From an uncultured Lachnospiraceae bacterium (GTDB taxonomy: Bacteria; Bacillota; Clostridia; Lachnospirales; Lachnospiraceae), in the NCBI GenBank assembly GCA_902789555.1, contig CADAOF010000002.1, forward strand, positions 62,001 through 126,000: 64,000 nt of DNA, read 5' to 3'. The notes beneath the pieces are model-generated. The model had not been told where the DNA came from, made no database searches, and saw only the letters and a list, made by a program, of their open reading frames with translations. A program made the position numbers and the translations under genes. Shown in pieces: positions 44,862-53,430 of this stretch. Position 1 is the stretch's first letter, and each line of letters opens with the position of its first letter.

Positions 44862-45824
44862 TCATTCCCCTTCCAGCCGGAAGACCGCCCAGAGGAGCTT
44901 GTGGTCGGAGCATTTCGTATCTGAAGCGCCGCTGGAAAGTTCCGTAAAGCCTTCGCTGACCGCGATGTTGTCCGGCGATGAATTGCGGTACTGGAAGGTC
45001 TGGTAGCGCCTCTCGGGGCGGTTGACGCAGTATGCGGCATCCAGATAGGCGACATCCTCGATGACAAAAGTGTTCAGGTCTCCGAGAAGGATGTAGCGGC
45101 TGCATTCCTTCAGCCTCGCCGCGATGGTCTTCAGCTGCCCGATGCGGACGTCCCGATCTTCGAAGGAAAGGTGCGTGACGAAGACGTCGAGCCTTATGCC
45201 TTCGGCGTCGATGACTGCGTGTCCCAGAGCGCGCGGTTCGCCGTAGCCGGAATCAAGCGGCGTGACGTCAAAGGTTTCGATGGGGAAGCGCGACAGCAGA
45301 GCCGTGCCGTACTCGCCGCTGCCGAGCGGAATGGCCCGCGCGAAAGCATGGTAGGGGTAGCCCGCAAGCCGTGCAAGCTCCGTCACCTCGTCCGCATATC
45401 CGGAGCGCTCGCAGAAGACGTCCACCTCCTGCAGGCCGACGATGTCCGGAGACAGTTCCCGGATCGCCGCGGCAATCGTTTCCAGCCCTTCCGCCCCGTG
45501 CTTGATGTTCAGGGAGACCAGGGTGATGTCCATGCTTGCGGGAACGTGCACCGTGCTTTCGGGCGCAGGCTCCGCGGTGACGGGGACCGCTTCGCTGCTT
45601 TCGGGAAGTGCCTCCGCACTCGCTGCCGGCTGTTCCGTACTCTGCGCAGTGCTCTGCTTACTGCCGGCAGCAGCGGTCCCGCCGGCGGTCTCCGCCGCAG
45701 AAGAACTTGCCGGGGCAGGTGTACTTTCCGGCGCAGGTCCGTTTTTTCCGCAGGCGCCGAGGACGCAGAGAAGCGCCAGCACTGCCGCGCAGAATATCCT
45801 TGTTTTGCCGATCCGCTTCTTCAT
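44862..45824 (-). CDS. Endonuclease/exonuclease/phosphatase-family lipoprotein
   Basis: A 320-residue lipoprotein (lipobox LGAC). Residues ~30-95 are a low-complexity Ser/Ala/Pro/Glu/Thr linker. The rest is an EEP domain: LVSLNIKHG, DIVGLQEVD, VFVTHLSFED, ILLGDLNTF and SDHKLLWAVF give the metal and catalytic residues in the usual order. Such surface enzymes may be nucleases or phospholipid/phosphoester hydrolases; the substrate is open. GGAGGAAGC precedes the ATG. It starts 10 bases after the S4-domain gene. Confidence 0.88.
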   Translation of the reverse strand: MKKRIGKTRIFCAAVLALLCVLGACGKNGPAPESTPAPASSSAAETAGGTAAAGSKQSTAQSTEQPAASAEALPESSEAVPVTAEPAPESTVHVPASMDITLVSLNIKHGAEGLETIAAAIRELSPDIVGLQEVDVFCERSGYADEVTELARLAGYPYHAFARAIPLGSGEYGTALLSRFPIETFDVTPLDSGYGEPRALGHAVIDAEGIRLDVFVTHLSFEDRDVRIGQLKTIAARLKECSRYILLGDLNTFVIEDVAYLDAAYCVNRPERRYQTFQYRNSSPDNIAVSEGFTELSSGASDTKCSDHKLLWAVFRLEGE

Positions 45825-45834
45825 GCTTCCTCCT

Positions 45835-46587
45835 TCATTCATAGCGCTGCACGCTCACGTAGTACCGTCCCTTTTTCGTCTCCTTCGCAATGCCGCCGTA
45901 GATGCCCTTGCCGAAACCGCGGACCGAGAAGACGTCGCCTTCCTTAAGCCGCCTGTCCCCGCGCTTTTCAGGCAGGCTGTTCACGAAGACCCGCTCGGCG
46001 GTAAAGAGTTCCTCCGCCTTTCCTCTCGCGAGGCCGCAGAAGGCAGCGATGACCGCGTCCAACCGTTCCGAGGCGACGTTCAGATGCTCTTCCTTCAGGA
46101 CCGGCGCCAGGTCCGGGACCGGCCCCGTCCCGGCCGTCACCCGGACCGCCGTCCGCCGCACCTCGGTCAGATTCGCGCAGATATAGTCCGCGATCTGCTC
46201 CAGGCAGAGGACGTACGCGCTCTTTTCCCGGACGATGATGTCCCCGACGAGCTCCCGTTCGATGCCCAGACCAAGGATCGCCCCCAGATAGTCCCGGTGG
46301 CTCAGCGTTTCCGCGAACTTCGCCGAAGCCGGCCTGACCGCCAGCACGGCGATCGGCGGTTCGGGCGGATAACCGAAGTCGTTTTCGCTCCCGAAGATGA
46401 GGATCCGTCTTTCCGCGGCCGGCGCACCGCCTTCAAAGGCATACGCGACAGTGCCCCGCGGCGGCGCCGCCAGAAAGGCAGCCTGCTCGGCGGGGCTGAG
46501 AAAGCCCGAGTACACATATGAATTCTGTTTTCCCGCCCGGCGGTACAGGTCAGTCAGGTGCCGCAGCGTTTCATTCATCATTTCCAT
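45835..46587 (-). CDS. YlmH-family S4 RNA-binding protein
   Basis: A 250-residue protein of the YlmH family. The central HRDYLGAILGLGIERELVGD is the family signature, and the C-terminal S4 domain (SERLDAVIAAFCGLARGKAEEL, then VFVNSLPEKRGDRRLKEGD) binds RNA. In Bacillus, YlmH is linked to rescue of stalled ribosomes and cell division. The ribosome binding site is weak and one of several nearby ATGs could be used. A possible TTGGTA-N18-TATGAT promoter lies just upstream. Confidence 0.9.
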   Translation of the reverse strand: MEMMNETLRHLTDLYRRAGKQNSYVYSGFLSPAEQAAFLAAPPRGTVAYAFEGGAPAAERRILIFGSENDFGYPPEPPIAVLAVRPASAKFAETLSHRDYLGAILGLGIERELVGDIIVREKSAYVLCLEQIADYICANLTEVRRTAVRVTAGTGPVPDLAPVLKEEHLNVASERLDAVIAAFCGLARGKAEELFTAERVFVNSLPEKRGDRRLKEGDVFSVRGFGKGIYGGIAKETKKGRYYVSVQRYE

Positions 46588-46599
46588 ATGGGGATCATA

Positions 46600-46911
46600 T
46601 CACAAGAAAAGAAATAATACCAAGAGGTTTTGCTCGCACCATGCTGCCGTTTTCTCTTTGGTTATGTATTGCCATTGTGCAAGGATGTCATTATAGTTCC
46701 GCCCCAGACGATCAATGCTTTTGACAATAAGCAAATCACCAGGGCAGATCTTTTTCATAAGCCTCTGATACTCCGGACGCTCAAAGTCTTTTCCAGACTG
46801 TCGATCGTAGAAGATTCTCTTTTTCGGAATCTCAAAGGCTTCAATCGCGGCAAGCTGCCTGTCAATTTTTTGTTCTTTTGTCGATACACGGACATAAGCA
46901 TAAGTCGTCAT
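46600..46911 (-). pseudogene. Truncated serine recombinase (resolvase/invertase)
   Basis: About 103 residues of the catalytic domain of a small serine recombinase: YAYVRVSTKEQKIDRQ with nucleophile S10, KKRIFYDRQSGKDFERP and LLIVKSIDRLGRNYND. After TKEKTAAW the reading frame leaves family similarity, running into CEQNLLVLFLFL and a stop. The dimerisation helix and C-terminal helix-turn-helix of a normal ~190-residue enzyme are missing. AGGAGAAA stands before the ATG. It is a remnant of a mobile element, beside the toxin-antitoxin fossil. Confidence 0.82.
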
Positions 46912-47045
46912 CATTTTCTCCTGATTCATTGATTTGATATCAATATATATTAATAACGTTCCCTCTTCTCCGGGCAAGCGCACGAAGAAGGAATGCGAAA
47001 ATATCAAAGCAGCGATATATATCAGTTTATTCACTTACTTTTTTA

Positions 47046-47073
47046 TTGATATATTTCCGAATTATGGTATACT
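47046..47073 (+). promoter_or_regulatory. Predicted promoter of the antitoxin gene
   Basis: TTGATA (47046-47051), a 16-base spacer and TATACT (47068-47073), 32 bases before the antitoxin ATG. Confidence 0.65.
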
Positions 47074-47105
47074 ATATACAAAACGGGGAGAGGGAGTAAG
47101 AAAGA

Positions 47106-47447
47106 ATGGAGTCCATTGTGAGTGCAATAACCAAAACCATACCGATTTCCATGTTTAACCGCGGCTTAGCAGGAAAAATCTTTTCTGACGTTAAGGCGAA
47201 CGGGGCCAAAGTCGTCATAAAAAACAACGCGGCCGAAGCGGTTCTTCTCTCGCCTGACGAATATATCCAAATGATGGATATGATAAACGACTACCTTCTG
47301 CTGACAGCGGCAGCTGACAGAATGAGTCATTTTGACCCGAAGAAACTCATTTCCGAAGAAGAAATGGATCGCCGTTTAGGCATTGCTCCGGCGGATACGG
47401 AAAGCCGCTCGGACACAAAGGAAGCTCAAATCTCACCGGATTTCTGA
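47106..47447 (+). CDS. Phd/YefM-type antitoxin with an aberrant C-terminus
   Basis: A 113-residue antitoxin. Residues ~8-55 are the Phd/YefM DNA-binding fold (IPISMFNRGLAGKIFSDVKA, then KVVIKNNAAEAVLLSPDEYI). The middle (DRMSHFDPKKLISEEEMDRR) is the usual flexible toxin-binding tail. The last ~20 residues (from about APADTESRSD) are encoded by DNA that in another frame reads as a RelE-type toxin, so the natural antitoxin end appears replaced by a deletion joint. It may still bind DNA. GGGAG lies upstream of the ATG. Confidence 0.85.
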   Translation: MESIVSAITKTIPISMFNRGLAGKIFSDVKANGAKVVIKNNAAEAVLLSPDEYIQMMDMINDYLLLTAAADRMSHFDPKKLISEEEMDRRLGIAPADTESRSDTKEAQISPDF

Positions 47448-47593
47448 AGATCAAGCTCAAAAAAGAAGGGATCCGCGTCGTTTATCAGGTCATGCGGACT
47501 GAAACCGTCATGCTGATCATTGTCATCGGCATTCGCGAAGACAACGCCGTATACGAGGCAGCGCGGAGGCGCATTGCCAAAAACAAAACCTGA
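47393..47593 (+). pseudogene. RelE/ParE-type toxin remnant (C-terminal half)
   Basis: In the frame starting at 47393 the sequence reads GYGKPLGHKGSSNLTGF, then LKIKLKKEGIRVVYQV and VMLIIVIGIREDNAVYEAA, ending at TGA 47591-47593. This is the C-terminal part of a RelE-superfamily mRNA interferase, including the conserved basic strand and the RxD..VY end. The N-terminal ~40 residues and start codon are missing; a stop lies upstream at 47333. The first ~55 bases overlap the antitoxin gene in another frame, so a deletion probably fused the two. The toxin should be inactive. Confidence 0.82.
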
Positions 47594-47740
47594 GAAGTGA
47601 CTCATGATCATTCCGCCTCAGACGGTCAATGCCTGTTCCAAATAGCGGGCCGCCGGGGCGGAGTTTTTTTTATGGATCTGATGCGTCGGCAGTTCAGGCC
47701 CCTTCCCGGTCCGCGGCGTCTCACCTTACGCATTCTCTAC

Positions 47741-47769
47741 TTGACGCTTCTTTCCTTTTTCTTTATAGT
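47741..47769 (+). promoter_or_regulatory. Predicted ABC exporter promoter
   Basis: TTGACG (47741-47746), a 17-base spacer and TATAGT (47764-47769), 29 bases before the start codon. Confidence 0.75.
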
Positions 47770-47797
47770 AGAAACGTTACGAAAGGAGATTCTTCCC

Positions 47798-49549
47798 ATG
47801 ATCTCTCTCATCAAGCGCATGAAGAGGCCGCAGGTCATTACCGCCGTTCTCTGCATGCTCGTGGTGACAGCCGGTTCCTATTTCGAACTGAAGCTGCCCG
47901 ACTACATGAGCTCGCTGACGCTGCTCATCCAGGCCGGCGCCGAGGACGTTTCCGCGATCCTTCACATCGGTCTCGAGATGCTGCTGATCGTTGCGATCAG
48001 TGCAATGCTCACGGTTGCCTCCGGCTATCTTTCCGCGCGGACGGCAGCCGGCTATACGCGCACGCTCCGCGAAGAGCTCTTCCTGCATATCACCGGCTTT
48101 GACCAGGAAAACATGCTGGGCTTTTCCGTGCCGTCCCTGATCACGCGCACGACCACCGACATCATGCAGGTGCAGAACTTCACCTCCGCCGGCCTCGGCC
48201 TCTGCGTGAAGGCACCGACCATGGCGGTCTGGGCCGTGATCAAGATCCTCGGCCGCAGCACGGAACTGTCCCTGGTGACCATGGTCTTCGTGATCGCCCT
48301 CTGCCTGATGCAGTTCCTGATCGTCAGCCGCGTCATTCCGCGCATCCGCATCATTCAGAAGCTGACCGACGCCATCAACCGCGTCGCCCGCGAAAACATT
48401 TCCGGCATCGGCGTGGTCCACGCCTTCAATGCCGAGAAATACGAAGAGGACAAGTTCGATAAGGTCAACACCGACATGATGGACCTGCAGCTCCGGAACC
48501 AGCGCCTCTTCGCGGTCATGGGGCCGTCGATGGGCCTCGCGATGAGCGGGCTGTCCCTCTGCATCTACTGGATCGGTGCCGCGATCCTGACCGGCATGCC
48601 GGATACCGCGGAGCGCATCACCTTCTTCAGCAACGTCGTGGTCTTCTCGTCCTATGCGACCCACGTGGTCATTTCCTTCTCCCTGCTCGTCATGATCTTC
48701 ATGATGTACCCGATGGCGCAGGTCTCTGCGGAACGTATCAACGCCGTCTTCAACGCGAAGACCCGGATCGTTCCCGGCACGGAGACGGCCGGCGACGGCA
48801 GCGGCACCCTGGAGTTCAAAGACGTTTCCTTCCGCTACCCGGACGCCGGGGAGGACGCCCTGCAGCATATCTCCTTCCGAGTGAAAAAAGGTGAGACCCT
48901 CGCGATCATCGGCTCGACCGGCTGCGGCAAGACGAGCCTCGTGAACCTCATCACCCGCTTCTACGACGCCACCGGCGGCGAGGTGCTGCTGGACGGCGTA
49001 AATGTACAGGATTATTCCTTCGAAGGCCTCTACAACAAACTCGGCTACATTGCCCAGAAGGCGGTCCTTTTCTCCGGCAGCATCCGCGAGAACCTCTCCT
49101 TCGGGCTGAAGAACGGTGAATTCACCGAAGATCAGATCCGCGCCGCCGTGGATACCGCGCAGGCCGCGGAGTTCGTGGACAAGAGCGAAGGCGGGCTGGA
49201 TTACACCCTGGCACAGGCCGGCAGGAACCTCTCCGGCGGCCAGAAGCAGCGCCTCTCCATCGCGAGAGCGCTCGCGAGAACGCCTGAAGTCCTCATCTTC
49301 GACGATTCCTTCTCCGCTCTCGACTACCGCACCGACGCGGACCTCCGCGCCGCGCTTGCGAAGAATTTTGCTGACACGATCCGCGTCATCGTCGCCCAGC
49401 GCATCGGCACCATCCGGAATGCCGAACAGATCCTGGTCCTTGACGAAGGCAAATGCGTGGGTCTCGGCACCCACGGCGAACTCATGAAGACCTGCCGGGT
49501 CTATCAGGAGATCGCCCGCTCCCAGCTCTCCGCTGCGGAGCTCATGTAA
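47798..49549 (+). CDS. ABC exporter half-transporter, degenerate-site subunit
   Basis: A 583-residue fused membrane/ATPase protein with six transmembrane helices (~1-320) and one nucleotide-binding domain. Walker A is GSTGCGKT (372-379), the signature LSGGQ (478-482) is canonical, but the residue after Walker B is Asp (D502-D503, where Glu is normal) and the H-loop His is Gln (Q534, AQR). This is the pattern of the subunit contributing Walker motifs to the inactive site of heterodimeric exporters. AAAGGAG precedes the ATG. The partner begins 14 bases later. The cargo is unknown. Confidence 0.94.
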   Translation: MISLIKRMKRPQVITAVLCMLVVTAGSYFELKLPDYMSSLTLLIQAGAEDVSAILHIGLEMLLIVAISAMLTVASGYLSARTAAGYTRTLREELFLHITGFDQENMLGFSVPSLITRTTTDIMQVQNFTSAGLGLCVKAPTMAVWAVIKILGRSTELSLVTMVFVIALCLMQFLIVSRVIPRIRIIQKLTDAINRVARENISGIGVVHAFNAEKYEEDKFDKVNTDMMDLQLRNQRLFAVMGPSMGLAMSGLSLCIYWIGAAILTGMPDTAERITFFSNVVVFSSYATHVVISFSLLVMIFMMYPMAQVSAERINAVFNAKTRIVPGTETAGDGSGTLEFKDVSFRYPDAGEDALQHISFRVKKGETLAIIGSTGCGKTSLVNLITRFYDATGGEVLLDGVNVQDYSFEGLYNKLGYIAQKAVLFSGSIRENLSFGLKNGEFTEDQIRAAVDTAQAAEFVDKSEGGLDYTLAQAGRNLSGGQKQRLSIARALARTPEVLIFDDSFSALDYRTDADLRAALAKNFADTIRVIVAQRIGTIRNAEQILVLDEGKCVGLGTHGELMKTCRVYQEIARSQLSAAELM

Positions 49550-49563
49550 GGAGGTGACGGACA

Positions 49564-51363
49564 ATGCCCCCCATGAGAGACATGCGGCCGCTTGACCATT
49601 CCATCAAGATCGGACCGGCCCTCGGCAAGACCTTCCGCTACATGAAAAAATATCTGCCGTTCATCGTTTTCGCCATGGTCTGCGCCGCCGGCGCGACCGT
49701 GCTTTCCGTCGTCGGCCCGCGCCTCCTCGGCCACATGACCGACATCATGAAGGACGGCCTCATTTCCGGCATCGACATGGCCGCCATCGCGAGGATGGGC
49801 TTCTTCCTCCTTGCCGTCTACCTCGGCAGCGCCGCCCTCTCCATGCTGCAGCAGTACATGATGGCCGCAGCGACCCTCCGCATCTCCAAGCAAATGCGCG
49901 GCGACCTTGACACCAAGATCAACCGCGTGCCGATGGTGTATTTCTCCCGCAATACGCAGGGCGATATCCTGAGCCGCATCACGAACGACGTATCGACCGT
50001 GCAGCAGGGCCTCGCGAACAGCCTGCCCGGCATGCTGAGCTCGCTCGTCCAGTTCGTCGGCTGCCTCGTGATGATGCTGGTCATCGAGATCCGCATGGCC
50101 GGCGCCCTAATCCTGCTCACCTTCCTCGGCTTTGCGATCACCATGATCCTCCTGAAGCGCAGCCAGAAGTACTTCGTGGCACGCCAGAAGAACCTCGGCG
50201 CGCTGAACGGCTACATCGAAGAAATGTACACCTGCCACGAGATCATGCGCACCTCCCGCGCGGAGGGACAGGTCCGCGACCGTTTCGGCACGCTCAACGA
50301 TGCGGTCTACGACGCCAACTGGAAGAGCCAGTTCATTTCCGGCGTCATGCAGCCCGTCATGATGGTCATCGGGAACCTCTCCTACGTGACCGTCTGCGTC
50401 CTCGGCGCGGTGCTCGTGCTGCGCGGCGAGATCAAGTTCGGCGTGATCGTTTCCTTCATCCTCTACACCCGCATGTTCACGCAGCCGCTTTCGCAGATCG
50501 CGCAGAGCATGACCGCCCTGCAGAGCGTAGCCGCAGCCGCGACCCGCATCTTCGATTTCCTTGAGAACGAAGAGCTTTCGGACGAAAGCGATAAGCCCGC
50601 CCGCGAAGGCCGGCCCGTCGGCGCCGTCACCTTCGACCATGTGCGCTTCGCCTATCCGGACCATCCGGACCGCATCATCATCAAGGACTTCTGCGCCGAC
50701 ATCAAACCCGGTCAGAAGGTCGCCATCGTCGGCCCGACCGGCGCCGGCAAGACCACCATGGTGAACCTCCTCATGCGCTTCTACGAGATCAACGAAGGCC
50801 GCATCCTGATCGACGGCGTGTCCACGAAGGACATGCGCCGCGAGGACATCCACGACATGTTCGGGATGGTGCTGCAGGATACCTGGATGTTCGAAGGGAC
50901 CGTCCGCGAGAACCTCTGCTTCAACCTCGAAGGCGTAACGGAGGAGAAACTGGAACGGGTCGCGAAGGCCTGCGGCATCAGCCACTTCATTCACTCGCTC
51001 CCGCAGGGCTTCGATACCGTCCTTTCGGAAAGCACCACCATTTCCGCCGGACAGAAGCAGCTATTCACCATCGCCCGCGCCATGCTGCAGGCGAACCCGA
51101 TGATCATCCTCGACGAAGCCACGAGCTCCGTGGATACCCGTACCGAGCAGATCATCCAGGATACGATGGAGCGGCTCACGGTCGGCCGCACCTGCTTCAT
51201 CATCGCGCACCGCCTGAGCACGATCAAAAACGCCGACCTCATCTTGGTCATGAACGAGGGCGACGTGATCGAGAAAGGCACACACGAGGAACTGCTGGCG
51301 AAGGGCGGCTTCTACGCGAAGCTCTACAACGCGCAGTTCGAGCAGGCGGAAGCCCTGGCGTAA
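49564..51363 (+). CDS. ABC exporter half-transporter, catalytic subunit
   Basis: A 599-residue partner of the preceding exporter. Walker A is GPTGAGKT (390-397), Walker B LDEATSS has the catalytic Glu (E518), and the H-loop His (H549, AHRLST) is present, but the signature is ISAGQ (493-497) rather than LSGGQ. Together with the other subunit this gives one complete and one degenerate ATP site, typical of heterodimeric multidrug- or lipid-type exporters. AAGGAGGTGA precedes the ATG. A repeat-protein gene and a GtrA gene follow at short distances. Confidence 0.95.
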   Translation: MPPMRDMRPLDHSIKIGPALGKTFRYMKKYLPFIVFAMVCAAGATVLSVVGPRLLGHMTDIMKDGLISGIDMAAIARMGFFLLAVYLGSAALSMLQQYMMAAATLRISKQMRGDLDTKINRVPMVYFSRNTQGDILSRITNDVSTVQQGLANSLPGMLSSLVQFVGCLVMMLVIEIRMAGALILLTFLGFAITMILLKRSQKYFVARQKNLGALNGYIEEMYTCHEIMRTSRAEGQVRDRFGTLNDAVYDANWKSQFISGVMQPVMMVIGNLSYVTVCVLGAVLVLRGEIKFGVIVSFILYTRMFTQPLSQIAQSMTALQSVAAAATRIFDFLENEELSDESDKPAREGRPVGAVTFDHVRFAYPDHPDRIIIKDFCADIKPGQKVAIVGPTGAGKTTMVNLLMRFYEINEGRILIDGVSTKDMRREDIHDMFGMVLQDTWMFEGTVRENLCFNLEGVTEEKLERVAKACGISHFIHSLPQGFDTVLSESTTISAGQKQLFTIARAMLQANPMIILDEATSSVDTRTEQIIQDTMERLTVGRTCFIIAHRLSTIKNADLILVMNEGDVIEKGTHEELLAKGGFYAKLYNAQFEQAEALA

Positions 51364-51387
51364 CATATCACGGTAAAGGAGAAAAAC

Positions 51388-51735
51388 ATGTCAGCAACGA
51401 TCAAACGTTTCGGCGGAGAAGTCGTTTTGAAATACGACGGCAGACGTTTCCGCAGCTTCAGCGGGGCGACCGTCTGCGAGCTTGACGGGAATTACGTCAG
51501 GCGCTTCGGCGGCGGCGTCATGTATAAGCTTGACGGAGATCTGGTCCGAGATTTCTACGGAACGATCGTCTACCGCTTTGACGGCGAGCTGTTCAAGAAC
51601 TTTAGCCACGAGATCCTGATGCGCCTCCGCGGTGATCAGATCTGCAGTTTTGCCGGCCAGATCCTGTACAAGGTCGAGGGATACCTGGACCATGACGAAA
51701 TGATGGCGCTGCTTGCAATTTTAGCGGTGGGGTGA
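51388..51735 (+). CDS. Protein of six tandem 16-residue repeats
   Basis: A 115-residue protein, unknown in function. Residues 5-100 are six consecutive 16-residue units without gaps, of the form h-x-x-F-x-G-x-h-h-x-x-h-D-G-x-x: IKRFGGEVVLKYDGRR, FRSFSGATVCELDGNY, VRRFGGGVMYKLDGDL, VRDFYGTIVYRFDGEL, FKNFSHEILMRLRGDQ and ICSFAGQILYKVEGYL. Each unit should be a beta-hairpin with a DG turn, so the whole is probably a closed or stacked beta structure. A hydrophobic 15-residue tail follows (DHDEMMALLAILAVG). AAAGGAG precedes the ATG. It lies between the ABC exporter and a GtrA gene, with four bases to the latter. A relation to beta-flower-type repeat proteins is possible. Confidence 0.85.
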   Translation: MSATIKRFGGEVVLKYDGRRFRSFSGATVCELDGNYVRRFGGGVMYKLDGDLVRDFYGTIVYRFDGELFKNFSHEILMRLRGDQICSFAGQILYKVEGYLDHDEMMALLAILAVG

Positions 51736-51738
51736 ATC

Positions 51739-52212
51739 ATGGAAGAGAAAAACATTGTCCCCGGCTCCGTTCCCGCCGAAGGGCCGGAAACCGTTCCGGC
51801 TGCAAAAAGCAAAAACGCGGAGGTCATCCGCGTCATCAAGTTCGTCTTATTTTCCGCCAGTGCGGGGATCATCGAGATGGGCACCTTCGCCCTCCTGAAC
51901 GAGACCCTGCATCTCGATTACTGGCTGAGCTATATGATCGCGCTCGTGCTGTCGGTCCTCTGGAACTTCACCCTGAACCGGAAGTTCACCTTCAAGTCGG
52001 CCGCGAACGTCCCCGTCGCCATGCTGAAGGTGGCCGCCTACTACCTGGTCTTTACGCCTCTCTCCTCCTGGCTGGAGCACGTTTACACCATGCAGCTCGG
52101 CTGGAACGAGTACCTCGCGACCGCTGCCAACATGATCCTGAACCTTGTCACGGAATTCCTCTACCAGCGCTTCTTCGTCTTCGGAAACAGCCTGGATACG
52201 CAGAAGAAATAA
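51739..52212 (+). CDS. GtrA family membrane protein
   Basis: A 157-residue protein with a ~30-residue charged N-terminus and four transmembrane helices. SVLWNFTLNRKFTFKS and NLVTEFLYQRFFVF are the two GtrA-family repeats (WxxNRxFTF type). GtrA proteins are implicated in moving lipid-linked sugars across the membrane for cell-surface glycosylation. The gene starts three bases after the repeat protein stop. A terminator follows. Confidence 0.92.
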   Translation: MEEKNIVPGSVPAEGPETVPAAKSKNAEVIRVIKFVLFSASAGIIEMGTFALLNETLHLDYWLSYMIALVLSVLWNFTLNRKFTFKSAANVPVAMLKVAAYYLVFTPLSSWLEHVYTMQLGWNEYLATAANMILNLVTEFLYQRFFVFGNSLDTQKK

Positions 52213-52234
52213 GTTCCGAACGAACTGCCCACAT

Positions 52235-52267
52235 AAAAAAACGCGGAGGTTTTCCCTCCGCGTTTTT
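52235..52267. terminator. Bidirectional rho-independent terminator
   Basis: AAAAAAACGCGGAGG, a TTTT loop and CCCTCCGCGTTTTT form a strong stem between convergent genes. Confidence 0.92.
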
Positions 52268-52283
52268 CATTGCGCTGCCGGTT

Positions 52284-53273
52284 TCAGCCCTTGCTCCGCA
52301 TCATTCTTGCGACGCCGCTGACGATCCCGAAGGCGGCGCCGGCGATGGGCCAGACGATCCAGGTCCGGTGCCATTCCATGGTGAGGAAGCTCCAGCCGAG
52401 ATAGCCGGCGGTGACGAGCGCCCAGTAGACGGACGCGATCGGCGCGATCTTCTTTTCCGCCGTTTTCTCGACGCGGCTGTAATCGTCCTCTTCAAGCAGG
52501 GCCTTGAAGCCGCCCCAGATGATCGAGGTACGGACGATCATCATCACGCCGACGGCAACGAGGACCAGCAGCACGCCGACGGCCAGGATCTCCGCCATCT
52601 CATTTTCCTCAAAGAAGAGTTCGGCAATGAAGATGGGGACGGCCGCGACCACGCAGAGGACGATCCCCGCGGTCAGCATGCGGGCGTTCACGGAGCGGTA
52701 TCTTTCGCGGCGCTCCCTGGCCATGCCGGAAACGCCGTAGGCCGTGTCGATGATCTCTTCTTCCAGATATTCGAAGCGGCTGTGCCGGATGCCGCTGATC
52801 ACGAAGAGCGCCACCGCCGCGCCGATCAGGAGAAAGAGAACGATGAGGCCGAGGCCTGCCGCCTGATTTTCCGTGAGGGCGATGCGTCCCGCCTCCTGCG
52901 CGCCGGTAAGGATGATCAGGAGCACGGGGGAGAGGATGCAGAGCATCACGCCGAGGGAAATGCGGCCCGCGGCCGTGTTCTTATGGTCAAGATAGGCTGA
53001 AGCTTCCTCCATGCTGACGCTCCGCGCGGCGGTATCCTCCGCCTGCAGACCAAGTTCGGGCGCCCCGTCAAGTTCCAGCTCATCCTTTAAGAGAACGTCC
53101 GTGCTTACGCCGAAGATCTGCGAGAGCGCAAGGATGCGGTTCATGTCCGGGACCGACTGCGCGCCTTCCCATTTGGAGATGGACTGGCGGCTCACGTCCA
53201 GTTTTTCGGCCAATTCTTCCTGTGACCAGCCGTTTCTTTTTCTGAGTTCGATGATTTTGTCTGCAAGTATCAT
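52284..53273 (-). CDS. Xre-family regulator with transmembrane domain
   Basis: A 329-residue protein. Residues 1-65 are a Cro/CI helix-turn-helix (GWSQEELAEKLDVSRQSISK, then WEGAQSVPDMNRILALSQIF). After a ~35-residue linker come about seven hydrophobic helices in three groups up to residue ~320. Such membrane-tethered Xre proteins are common in Clostridia, with mostly unknown signals. AAAGGAG precedes the ATG. It is a single gene, convergent with the GtrA operon. Confidence 0.92.
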   Translation of the reverse strand: MILADKIIELRKRNGWSQEELAEKLDVSRQSISKWEGAQSVPDMNRILALSQIFGVSTDVLLKDELELDGAPELGLQAEDTAARSVSMEEASAYLDHKNTAAGRISLGVMLCILSPVLLIILTGAQEAGRIALTENQAAGLGLIVLFLLIGAAVALFVISGIRHSRFEYLEEEIIDTAYGVSGMARERRERYRSVNARMLTAGIVLCVVAAVPIFIAELFFEENEMAEILAVGVLLVLVAVGVMMIVRTSIIWGGFKALLEEDDYSRVEKTAEKKIAPIASVYWALVTAGYLGWSFLTMEWHRTWIVWPIAGAAFGIVSGVARMMRSKG

Positions 53274-53430
53274 GGTGTATCTCCTTTGCTTTCCTGCCGG
53301 TCACGTATCCGATCCGTGAGCCCGCGTCGCTTTCGTTTACGCCGCCATCATAGCGGTTTTCGCCGTTGCAGGCTATCAAACGGACCGTAAACTTACGCAA
53401 CCGGCAGTTGCAAAGCAGTGTTTTTTCGGT

